DNA from: Coprinopsis marcescibilis
Lineage: Eukaryota; Basidiomycota; Agaricomycetes; Agaricales; Psathyrellaceae
Assembly: GCA_004369085.1 (NCBI GenBank)
Contig: ML210148.1
Coordinates: forward strand, 242,977-306,976
Length of the DNA stretch: 64,000 nt
Direction of reading: 5' to 3'
This document shows, in pieces, positions 11,768-22,921 of this stretch. A model generated the notes under the pieces. It searched no databases. It worked only from the letters and a program-made list of their open reading frames with translations, and had not been told where the DNA came from. The first letter of the stretch is position 1, and the number at the start of each line of letters is the position of its first letter. Both the position numbers and the translations under genes were made by a program.

Positions 11768-12283
11768 AGGGTTTGGGTCTAGTTTTGAACCTTTTCTCCC
11801 AGACTCTTTTGATCCTATGTGTGTATCCTACTATGTCATTCTAATGTACAAATGCCCTGCCCTTTCTCACCACTTCCCAGATCTGCTCCAGCCTTCCGAG
11901 TACCCTTGGATGTGACAGGGACGAGGATGTCAGCTACCTGTGGTGCCAAATATGACAGCGTGTGGAGCGAAGAAAAGAGGATAACTTGTGGGTGAAATAT
12001 ATCTGTGAAGCACAGTGGTAAACATTATTGCAGACTTCATGCAACGTTCTCGAAAGCGATGCGTTTGAATGATAAGAACCGGACTCACTTATTCAATACC
12101 GATGTTGACGGAACGCGCATTTAGTCCGCCATCGTGACGGTCACCGGGTATCGATCTCTCCTTTAGCGTCAAGGATCGTGGACTCTCAGCTGGATCTCAG
12201 CTGGATCTGAGCGTTATTATTCAAATGATCAACAAGTCTTAACACCATGGATTCTCGTCAACCCTCCTCTCGTTCTTACCAAC
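11768..12283. other. Intergenic, 516 bp
   Basis: Downstream of the DUF7330-like gene and upstream of the M20 gene. It contains a perfect tandem copy of ctcagctggat (about 12184-12206). No gene is seen. Confidence 0.5.
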
Positions 12284-14571
12284 ATGAACCCTTCTTCTTC
12301 CACACCAGGATGCTTTTCTGGCATTTTCTCCCGCCTCCACCGTCGTGTGCAGCGAGAACAGCCTCCACCGTCGGAAAGCAACGATAACATTGCGCCGTCT
12401 TCTTCAAAGATCCCGTTTCTCAACACAAATGCTGCGGTTAGTAATTTCACCAGGTATGGCCCTTCAACGCTCTTACGGAATCTTTTGCGTCCGACCCCTA
12501 CAGCTCCAGCGACCTGTCGAGTTCTCGAGCCCTTGCTGCGACTTCTCATATCGGTGCGAATTGCAAGGTACCGACGCCCCGCCATCATACTCTGTGGCAC
12601 TGGAAGCACAAGATGGAACGGCCTCAACGGACGTGTCGGTCGTCCACACAATCGAGCACACGTTGGACTCGGTTAACCTGAAACTTCGGATGCTGAGTTT
12701 GGATATTCACGGTATATATCCTTTTGGCTTCCGGCGTAATTCTGACGCTGAGCGTCCCTGGTTTTCAGCTCACCCAGAAATCATGTTTGAAGAGAAGTGA
12801 GTGCTGTGGCGCTTTTCTCGACCTTGTCACCGAACGGGTTAATTGAATTGGGGCGTTTTTAGATACGCCCACGATCTCTTAACAGATTTTCTGATTGGAC
12901 AAGGATTCCAAGTGACGAAACATTATCTCGGGCTTTCGACGGCGTGGCGAGCCGAGTTCAGCTTCGGCAAAGGTGGACGAGTTGTGGGGATCAACTCTGA
13001 GATGGACGCCCTACCAGGTATTGGACATGCCTGCGGACACAATCTTATCGCTGTTGCCGGGGTAGGAATAGCTCTCGCCCTGAAAGCGGCCCTGCTAGAG
13101 CATCGAATTCCAGGCAAAGTTGTGCTTCTTGGGACTCCAGGTATCTGATCCTATTCGATGGCTCTATTGCCTAATCTCTGACCGACCTCTTCGCTAGCTG
13201 AAGAAGCAAAGGGTGGAAAGGTTAAGCTCCTAGATCGTGGGGGATATCAGGATATGGATATATGCCTCATGTGAGTCGCAATATCCCGATCTCGTGATAC
13301 TCAATTAATTCATTGTACGTTTTCAGGTGTCACCCGGCGCCTGGAGATCCACTCTCCGCTAGCATAGGACCTACTATAGCCATGCAGCCCATAGAAGTGG
13401 AATTCTTTGGTCACAGGTTCGGCCAATGTCCTCTCTGCAGAAATAGGCTGATATACCTTTGATCCCAGTGCCCACGCCGGGGCTGCGCCGTGGTTTGTCC
13501 TGAAATCATACGTAACCTGGAAGTATCGCTGAAACCGTGGACAGGGAAGGCACCAATGCGCTCGACGCTGCATTTTTAGCCTATTCCAGCGTGTCGATGC
13601 TTAGGCAGCAGATGAAGCCAGACCATCGCGTCCATGGCGTAATAAATGGGCACGACTGGTCTCCAAATGGCAAGTCTCTTACTCCATACAAACTGCCTTT
13701 GATTCTTCCAATGACGCTTTCATCCATTAGTAATTCCAGACTATGCAAAAATGAGATGGTTGGTTCGTGCTCCAACGGTCGGAGAAATGACAGCTCTTGT
13801 CCAACGCGTTCAGGACTGCTTCCGGTGAGATTGGATTGTGTGTCTTTGCTAATGTTGCTAAACCGGAAGCTGTTAGAGCGGCTGCACTTGCCACTGCGTG
13901 TAGCGTGGAAGTAAGCCTTGATGTGCCCTACTATGACTTACGTCAAAACCAAGTCCTGGGTGAGATTCTTAATTTTCCGTGTTAATTGAAAAAGAATCCT
14001 GAACAGGAAATCGTTTCAGCTCAGCATTTCGCCGACGTAGTCGGCTCGAGATACTGCATGCGGACAATTAGCGCTGGCTCAACGGCCTCGACTGATTTCG
14101 TAAGTCGCTTAATGATCTATAAATGTGATTGCATTCCTGATTCTATATATCGGATCGCACAGGGCAATATCTCTTACGGTCGGTTGATTTTCTATTCATC
14201 ATTGGAGCGCCTCTTGATACATACCCCTCCATTTTGTTGATGCAGTACTGCCAGTGATCCATCCCGCCTTCGGTAAGTTAACACGTTTCCGCTGTGAATG
14301 GATCCGTCTAACATGTAAACTGTTTGTGCCTTAGCGATTCCAACGGTACCCCACGGCGGCAATCATACGCCAGCATTTGCAAAGGCTGCGGCGTCGCAGG
14401 CGGCTCACGAAGCCATGATGCTCACTTCGAAAGGACTCGCCTTGACAGGGATGCGTGCAATCACCGATCCCGGTTTCTTTGCAGCGGCGAGTATCCTTTC
14501 CTACTCGAGCCACTCCATCCCAGCTAATGTTCTAGCAGATCCAGGCTGAACATAAGGCTAGACACAAATAA
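12284..14571 (+). CDS. M20-family amidohydrolase/dipeptidase (PM20D2-like)
   Basis: Zinc-type metallopeptidase of the amidohydrolase branch of M20, closest in wording to PM20D2 dipeptidases. More than ten exons join in phase. The metal-site motifs are all present and in order: [29 protein letters not shown] and GGNHTPAF. The dimerisation or lid segment [18 protein letters not shown] is also present. A disordered N-terminal leader of about 90 residues precedes the catalytic part, and no secretion signal is seen, so it is probably cytosolic. Two introns appear to use GC donors: 13670-13730 (gcaagt, needed for [11 protein letters not shown]) and 14487 to 14535 or 14538 (gcgagt). The latter gives a family-like end, FFAA plus [10 protein letters not shown]. 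If that last splice is wrong the protein ends about ten residues later in unrelated sequence. Otherwise the gene looks intact. Confidence 0.87.
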
Positions 14572-15159
14572 CTTCTTGCTGTACGGATTCAATCCTAGAT
14601 TAAATAATTGTATACCATTTGCTCTGTTGCTAAAGGTAAATATCATTCTGCCAGAGGAGGTGAGTGCTTTATATTAAGTTCGACACCTAATGCAATATAC
14701 TGGCGGATCTCCTAGTCCCAGTTATTACTAAGATGAATGATGATTCCGAGTACAAAGCGTCCTTTTGCCCGTATCGCCAGGCTGGATTTACATTGACAAT
14801 TAAGATAGTCGGATGTTAATAGTCCTTCTAGCACTCTAGAGAAAAGCAGTAAGTCATGAAACCAAGATTGCAGCACGCAAACAGGAATAGCGAAAAGCAA
14901 CAAGGATGGACCTGACCGGGAATCGAACTCGGGCTCAAGTTGCAGGCGTTGATCAGTGCCAAGGACTCCCTGGGCCGAGGCCCGAGGAGGATAAACCCCA
15001 TCGCTCAGACTTACTCAATGCTCAGGCCTCAGGAAATGTGAAATATGACATGGGATTTTATTACAGTAAAGTACATATGCAATGAATGTATTGACAAGAA
15101 TGTTCAAAAATCCTTTTTGAGACCAAAAAAAAACACTAGAACTACATAAGTGAAGGTAA
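14572..15159. other. Intergenic, 588 bp
   Basis: Tail-to-tail spacer between the M20 gene and the kinase gene. It is AT-rich near 15030-15160, consistent with kinase 3' sequence. It holds a tRNA T-arm-like segment, listed separately, and no gene. Confidence 0.5.
14908..14972 (-). other. tRNA-like fragment (T-arm and partial D-arm)
   Basis: On the minus strand, the sequence GAGTTCGATTCCCGG matches a tRNA T loop with internal B-box, and TGGCACTGATCAACGCC upstream resembles a D arm. The T stem has one mismatch. A 7-bp acceptor stem matching TCAGGTC cannot be found at the right distance, and the spacing for an anticodon arm is too short. It is therefore more likely a tRNA relic, or the head of an old SINE, than a working tRNA gene. 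Confidence 0.25.
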
Positions 15160-18100
15160 TTACTGTACAATACAATTTCCTGCAGATTTGGCGTTTCGTT
15201 TTTGTCGCCGGGTATCACCAGGCGATAGGGGTCCAGTGGGGCTGTAACTAGTGGAGGCGTCGGAGGTAGACATATCTGGACGGAATCGTGAAGGGGAAGA
15301 AGGTTGGCTGACTTGTGATTCGATTGTGACGGGTAAGGGTCCTGTGAATCGAGGGGCTTTGGTTGCTCGGCCACCTGATGAAGATTGGCTGCTCCTTTGG
15401 CGACCGGATCTGGAAGACATGCTTTCCGCTGCGGTAGCCGCGCTTCGAAGGCTGCTCATTCCTGTGCTATCGCTGACGGCGGATTGGGGGCGCTCAGCAC
15501 GCTTGGAAAGCAAGGTTGGCCGTCGACGGCGCTCTTCCGATTCTGCCGGGACTGGGGTAGATGACGTCGAATTGGAAATAGGTTCTGGCGTAAGATTCGA
15601 TCGCGTCCGTTTGAATGCTGTCATAAACTTGAAGGCGGTGGGTGGAGACTCGGAATGGATACCATGCATATGCGAATGAGGCGGCGGAGTACCGATATCC
15701 ATTCTCCCACTTGCACTCGCGGGATGCGAGACATATGCAACATCGGATAGCGCAGCGGGGAATCTAGCGTCTCCCATCAGATCAACTGGGTTAGAATAGA
15801 CACTCGCAGAATTTCCCTTCTCCGCGTACTGCGCATACAACAGCAGTTGGGCCCGAAGATCACATGTTGGCGGAGCGTTGGTTGCACACTTGGCATGAGA
15901 GATAAGACTACACTGAGCACAAAGAACAGCGCTCTTCTTGACGTGTAAAAGGCAAACTCGACACATCATCGCTACAAGATCATTCAGAGCAGTTCGCCAT
16001 AGGTTTCCAAAGTGGACTCACGTTTGCTGAATGTAGTCTTGACAAATGTGTGCTCCCGCGGCGAGATGTCATTGTCAGGTGGAGGTCTGACGGATGCATT
16101 GGAAGTACGACGGCCAAGAGGAGCAATCCTCCCAGCATCACCTCGAACAAAGCCTTCCGAGGTAGGTGTCACTGGAGAATCGATTTGCGTAAAGTAGCGG
16201 CTAACGTCGGTCTTTTGCATATCCGTGCTGACGCGACGCAGGAAGGGAATGCTATCCTGGGGTCGCAAGTCCTTTTGTCCCGTTAGCAAAGAAAGGATGC
16301 CTCAGCTGATAATAACGAACCTTTAATTCCATCCAGTTTTCCTTGAGCCATGGATGTTCACAAAGGAGTTCAGCTGTCGGTCTGTTGCTCGGATCTTTGT
16401 GGAGGCACTGGCGCAGGAAATCTTCTAGGAGATCAGAGCAGCTCTCCGGAAGAGGTGGTATGTCGTCTTCGACAATCCGGAACATCACTATAGTCGAATC
16501 CATTACGTCAGACACTAAGCTAGAGGGAACCAAGAGTGGAAAGCTTACCTGACATGCTATTACTGATTTCTGCGTATGGCGGTCGCCCAGTTAAGAGCTC
16601 TATCACCGTGCAGCCCAATGACCAGATATCTGACTTAGGAGAGGCTCCTTTCAGCTCAATTACTTCTGGGGCCATCCAATTCGGTGTCCCAGCCACATCA
16701 TTGATTTCCCGCTCCATGGCCCGAAGGTTGAGGGAAACTCCAAAGTCCGACAGCTTGACATTGCCATTCTTTGTCGTCAGAATATTGGCGGCTTTGAGAT
16801 CACAATGCACGACATCACTGGTGTGGAGGTAGTGCAAGCCTTCCAGGATCTTGACGACATAGCTCGCAACCAATCGCTCGTTGAGTTTGCCGAACGCCTT
16901 TAGGGTCTGGCCTAGGGATCCGTTTTCGGCGTATCTGGAATAAGGTTGGTCAGAACCTGACACAGTCCATTATCAATGAAACACCTTACTCTAGCACGAT
17001 GCTCAAAGTATTCTCGTCTCGTGCCATCCCTTCATACTTGACTATGCTTGGATGTGATAAACTCTTAACCAAATCAACCTCGCGCATCAGCTGCGTAACC
17101 TCCTCCTCCTTGAGACCCTCTAGCCGGATACGCTTCACTGCGACGGTATGCCCGGTGTTAAGGTTAAGGGCCCGATATACCGAGCCAAATTGACCACGTC
17201 CGATGCAGTTCCCCAGTTGCTAAACGAGTTGGAATCAGTTCTCAAACCATATGACGCAAAGTAAGATGTTTTGACTAACATAATGTGTCGGCGGCTTGCC
17301 ATCTTCCTTCACTATGAGGGATGTACGGACAGTACTTCCGTCTATCGAATTTCGAAGATCACTGGCGCTTGTTGCCGCAGAGGTTACGCCCAGATTGACC
17401 ATGCTTTCGATCCGTCCCCGTCTCGGCCTGCCTCCCATATCGTCAAATGAGTTGGGCCTTGCTTTCCGTTGACTCGACGCTTCAACTTCGCTTTGGAATC
17501 TACCACGAAGTCGTGGCCTTTCGATACCTGTCGGAGTGCCCCTCCCAGGAGAAGCGGATATCGGGGTATGTGGTCCATGCTCTCCTGAAGCGTCACGAGG
17601 GAAAGGAATGAGTGAATCATCCGAGCGCTGGTTATCCTCACTCCGTGGGGTAAGGATGGGTTTCGTGGTTTGCCGACGTAACAGGACCCTGCTATTTGAC
17701 GAGGACACTGCACTGTCGGGGCTAACATCCCGAAGTAACGCGTCCTTTGGAAGCAATCCTGGCGTGTCGATACTGTGCCTGGGTCGATGGGTCGGTCGTC
17801 GAGGAAACTGCAATGAAGGTTCATCATTGCTAGCCCGATTAACAACAGCAATCTTGCGGGGTGAAGGCTGCGATACCGGGCTTGACCTGGACAAGCTTTC
17901 ATCTGGATCGGCGATGCTTGAAACAGGGGTAATGGAGCGTGGCATTTGGAACGCGTCAAAGAAATCATCGGGCCACTTTCCCTTTCGGAGGTGGATAGCA
18001 GGCTTTTCAACGGCACGATGCTGGTCGGCAGCTGCATCTCCATTCCTCCCCTCCATGTCCTTCGCCGCAGCCCTTGAGATGCTCTCATCGGTTTCCTCTG

Positions 18101-20719
18101 CCACTCGCGAAAGGTCGACATTATGAGCTTCGCTGCTCCTCCTATCTCTATGTTTCGGGGGAAGATCTACGGAAACGGGTCGCGAATGCCCTTCTAGGAT
18201 TGAACCACCATCGGCACGTGAAATGGACGGCGCGGTCATGTCGGTCGTAACGGTGCGTATAGTCCCATATTTGTTGCCAAAATTACTATGGCTATTGTCG
18301 AGCAGGCTTGAAGGACTCGTAGAGATGGTCGTTGTCGCAGTCATCACGCTAGAAGCCATGGATTGGCGGACATTATGCACCGAATCCCTGGCAGACATGT
18401 CGCCGATAGTGGCTTGGGCAGAACTCGCAATCGATGCCCTTGTAGGTGATGCCGCAGCCTTGGACCATGCCGCCAGGCCGCCCATGTCATTGGATCGCGA
18501 TATCTGCTTCCGCAGCGGTGATCTGGGGGGAGGAGCTGGCCTCTTAATGGTCGGCACCATCATGGGCTTGAATTCTACTTCCTCGCCCTCTTCATCCATA
18601 GACTCTTCGTCGTCGTTGTCCCGAATAGTTTGGATCGATTCCATGCTGCTCTCTTCTGAGCTGTACGACATTAAGGTCGGGAGATCTGTTGAAGGAGACC
18701 ATCGCTTCCGATTGGGGGAGGCGGGGGATTGAGAGCCACCCGAATGAAGATTGGGTGTGGAATTGGAAGACTTTGACAAGGTACCATAAGGGCTTCTCGG
18801 TAGGGGCTTATTTGTCTTGCTAATGCCCAATCCTGACATGTACTTTGACCTTGAAGGCGCGGGAGACTCGACAAACTTGATCAAAAAGACGATGGTCTGC
18901 GCGACGCGAGCCAAGGATTCGCTTGTCCCGTCGATCAAGTCGTCACGGTGGAAGAGATCTTCGTCGGCCAGACCATACGAAGCACAACCAGCAAGGAACT
19001 TGGTTACGTTCGCCGTCTTCACGAAGCCGTCCTCGCGTGGGTCCGGACGAACTACCGAACTACACCGTAGTTTGTTGAGCAATCTAAGGAGGAAGGCGTC
19101 GATACGATGGTCAAGAAGAGAAACGAAGAATATACGCACTGGCAAAGCACGAAACCATCCCGAAGTGCATCACAGAACAGCTTTCGTTCGCGTTCCTCAC
19201 CAGCCGTACCTGCTATTGCAGGAGATATCGGCGAAGATGCTTGGGTCTGCGTACGGGTCCAGATCCTTTCCAACCGCGCCAAAGCCCTCGTCCTCACTTC
19301 GACCTCTTCCCAATCCCTTAACCCCGCTTCAGTCTTGGCCATATGCGGCGGAGGCTTCAAGATTTCTTTGCACAGCATCGAGGTTGCCGTCCTAATCAGT
19401 TCACGATGCTCTGGGTTGCTGGTAGGAAGGATTAAAGATCCCGAGGAGATGTTGAAATGTCGATTCTGCGAATAAGCTCTCTGGGATGGTGTCCTGGGCC
19501 GGGGAAGGATGGGGGAGGAGGACAGATCTCGTGGTGTGGGTGATTGACGGGGCTGAGAGATATCAAGGGAAGGACGACGTGCATAGTCGTCCGAAGAACG
19601 GCGCGGAGATTCGAGTGGTCTTCGATGGGGAGAGTCGATAGATGGACGTGGCGCCGGTGAAGGGCTCGATGACAGCGGAAGATGGGATGTCGATGATGAA
19701 GCCATACCTCTCGAAGGTGTCACAACTCGAATTCTGTTTGCGGGTGAGCGTGCTCGAGCTGGAGACGGACTGGGTACACGTGGTGCACTTTGATTACTAG
19801 GCTTGGAGGGTGTTCTGATAGGGATGGGTCGAGAACGAGAGATCGGTGTCGGTGATGGCGAATGGCCATGGGGAGAGGGAGAGGCATGTCGAACTCGCGT
19901 TGCTGTTGCAGATTCTCCCGAGTAGGGATGACTGAAGTGCGGAAAGGAAGGTGATGAGGGGGATGAGGGAATGGGGACTGGGACTGGCACAGATTTGCTT
20001 GAACGATGTCTTGTCGGTGCAGTTGGTTTGGGCACAACGTTTGAAGGCCCACCACTGGCATCTCTTGATGACGGCTGCAAGCTAACCCGCCGCGACCTTG
20101 ACCGAACCGGTGAAACCAAAGCATCTGCATGAGAAGAAGAAGACGCGACCACTGCTGGATGGGATCGCGGCGATGGTAATGCCTGCGAAGACAGATGCAA
20201 CGCGGGAGATGACATGGATGCCTGACGCATGGAGGGAGTGATGAAACTAGTCCTCCCTGCGACTCTGTGCTTGGGATGTTGGCCACCATCGTTCGATAAT
20301 GCTGTGGGCGATTCGCGACCGCCTCTCCCACGAAATGTGACTTTGCGCAACACGTTGAGCTTCTCCTTGTCTTTCTCTTTGGGTGGCGCATTGCGGGTTT
20401 CTTTCTCCTTCTCTTTTCCTTTCTTGGCCTTTGGTGATATTGTCGCAAAGTCGTCAGCAGGTTGGGACTGCGTTTTCTTGGACCTAGTCGCCGAGCGAAA
20501 ACTATTCTCGAAGAATCGTTGAAAAGATCTAGATGCTCCCTCGGATGTTGATGCTGTGGATACAGAAGGTGAAGGGGAGAAGACATCGGGAGCCGGAGGC
20601 GCCTGTGGGTATCGAGATGAGGAGGCTTCAGGAGGTGCCTTTGAGCGACGCGAATAAGGGGAAACAGGCAATGGCTTCGCAGTATAAGCCCTGGCATTTG
20701 TAGATACAGCGGTTGCCAT
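15160..20719 (-). CDS. Cdc15/Cdc7/SepH-type kinase with CH and C1 domains
   Basis: Large protein kinase of the septation-initiation or mitotic-exit type. Residues 1-1,128 come from two exons (20719-19140, 19083-17280). They are Ser/Pro-rich and disordered except for a calponin-homology-like segment ([39 protein letters not shown]) around 510-620. The kinase follows: [40 protein letters not shown]. The catalytic loop has HCD where most kinases have HRD. After it comes a cysteine-rich C1-like finger ([18 protein letters not shown]) and a Ser-rich tail. The best match is the STE11-like Cdc15 group, which acts at spindle poles or septa in yeasts. Total length is about 1,750 residues. Introns keep phase throughout. 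The CH domain suggests cytoskeletal anchoring, which is an inference. Confidence 0.88.
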
Positions 20720-22921
20720 GTGGTATTATTGAACTAGAGCGACTAGAGGGCCTTTCAGCGGTCCCAAACACGGATGTAGCCTTGAAGTACTGCACAGACA
20801 CCAACCTATTTTTTGAAAAAAGTAGTCAGTAGAGAATTCAGGTATACACAGCAATGTGTATCAGCGGCGATGGCGTGAAATGGGCACGATAACATGCATA
20901 AAGGAAGGGCTGTAACATTGACAAAAATCGAACGCACCTAGAAGCTGTCCCTTGTGTTCCTAGTCCTCCCCGACGCTCCAAAGCTTCAAGCCGCAGAAAC
21001 AGGCGAAATTGCTGTTGCTTGAGGGGCCTGGGGAATCGCGGCGACGTAAAGAAACGAAAACGTGGATGTCGCTGTAATCAAACCTTGAGGGGACACAATT
21101 AATGGCTTAGGAGCCTCGAGGCAGCTTGAATGACAGACAAGCGGTAATTGGCTACTGTCAGAACAAAACAGTTCAAAGGCGGAGTGTGAGACGGTCACAG
21201 CGACCAGCAAGCAGCAGAATCCGTACCTTTCGCCAGCGCCACGAACAAATTTGTCTGATAGAGCAGGACGCAGCTGACCCCGGAATGAGTAACTGAGAGA
21301 AGCCAGCCGAGGTCACGCTAAATCGGGCAACACGAACATATCCGGTCATTCACCACAATACAGCACAAGCACTCCCTTCTCGCGCACAGGTTTTTTCTCA
21401 GACTCTACTGCACAATTATTCAGCTTCGTATTCAGGCTAGTACATCATCATCGATAGTATCATTACAATCCCACAAGCACAGTTACAATGATGAAGGCCA
21501 TGACGCGAGGCGAAAGAAACATCAAATTACCCCACCAAAAGCGGCTCGGACCTGTAAGACTTCCTCTCTTGGCCAAACACACTGCCTGCCAAGTGACGTA
21601 CACATTCCAGACAAGCGAACATGGACCGACAGAAGGCATCGACCTCCTATCTCCTCGCCTCATTCGGATCGGTCTTGTCCTCAAGCACACCGTCCCAATA
21701 CAGTTCGACTGTTCCGGCAGCGCCAATATGAACCCTTCGATCTTGTTAGTATACAAGTCTAGTTTTGAGAGCTTCACCGCGGCACCCACGAAATGTGTTC
21801 CACACTCGACGACCTGCCGCCATGTGACAAGACATCAACGGCCTTGTTTGGAAATCATCCCCGTCAGGTGGTACGCGGTAAGGCAGCGGCGAATGACGAA
21901 ATGGGTTAAATGTTTTCTCCAAGGGGTTAATGACATGAGGACCGTCCAGTCAGGTAGAGTCGGTGGAGGATTGTAGCCACCAAGCAATTTCTAGCAGTTA
22001 GAAAAGAACTGGAAGCAGGATCATTGAATAGTCGCCTAGTAGTGCCAAACGAGCAGAAGGACGTAAACGCCACGAAGATCTTCCAACGGTCCAAATGCCT
22101 CTGGCCATGAGGCTATAGTTCCCATAAAGAAGACCAGAAGTCGTGGAGGGATTCCACAGCTTGTGGCCACCACGGTCACAAGCTCGCCGATAGAAGTTCG
22201 TCATATCCCACTCTGACATGTCAACCTGTTGACTGTAAAATTGATAACATTCTGATAAGCACTGATAGTTTTCCGATCTGTTTCGGAGAAGAGTCGTGGT
22301 CGCTAGAGCTGGCACAAAGCAATCAAGACAACAGACACATGTCGAGTCTCATCCAAAGATTTCATTCAGCGATGACTGCAGCAGAATCCATAGAACGCTC
22401 AGGGACCAGAATATTTTTTCGCCGAGTATGAAGCGTTTCAAAATCCCCTCGCGATGGTAACGTCGGTGATTTTTGGGTGAAATATCGAGAAGGACTCCGA
22501 AGCAAGCTCCACGTAAGACCAAAATAGTGCCGCCGTGTTAAGTGCTGAGGTTTCTGAAACCGAGTTGACTCAGAAACAAGAGAAAAGTCGCTATTGAGTG
22601 AGAGTCAAGCGCACAAGAGACACGGCTAGAAGGTAGAAAAGGCCATTTCAGTGGGCGAAGTATTTGATACTTGCAGAGTTGGAGTTGGTGGCGAACATGC
22701 TCGCAGTTTCTGACTCAATCATTCAGGTGGTCCGAGCGCCACTTACACGTGATATTGATGGGCCAACAAGGGCAAGCAAAGACCGGCAATTGCCAGACGA
22801 TGAGCCTTCCGATGACACAAGCGTTCTCATTTTCCACAGATTGACGCACGACTGCTAGCATTCGAGGCAGAACACCTCGCAGTGTACACACGCGTTCTCG
22901 TTTCTATTAGCAGACTCAGTT
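20720..22921. other. Intergenic, 2.2 kb, with possible gene remains
   Basis: Separates the 5' ends of the kinase gene (minus) and the BYE1-like gene (plus). It should hold both promoters and the kinase leader. The last 60 bp before 22922 are typical pyrimidine-rich leader. Minus-strand frames between about 22,500 and 21,463 have hydrophobic, protein-like stretches and are listed separately. A 162-codon plus-strand frame at 21488-21976 has no domain features. Confidence 0.45.
21463..22500 (-). pseudogene. Possible decayed multi-pass membrane protein (wax-synthase-like?)
   Basis: Several minus-strand pieces in different frames look like protein but do not splice into one frame. They include KIFWSLSVLWILLQ (about 22,430-22,370), a stretch ending ASWPEAFGPLEDLRGVYVLL (about 22,110-22,040) and a C-terminal hydrophobic end RVMAFIIVTVLVGL (stop at 21463). 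The WPxxFGxLxDxxxVY wording recalls the fungal wax-synthase/MBOAT motif before its FW..WHQ box, but that box is not seen and stops interrupt. It could be a relic, an intron-rich gene that I could not resolve, or chance. I would not name it on this evidence. Confidence 0.2.

Noticed and set aside
13660..13740. Frameshift or pseudogene call in the M20 gene
   Set aside because: The apparent break disappears when a GC-AG intron is allowed, and all metal-site motifs are intact.
21488..21976. 162-codon plus-strand frame in the 21-23 kb gap
   Set aside because: No domain, no splice sites and uneven composition. The opposite strand has more protein-like segments.
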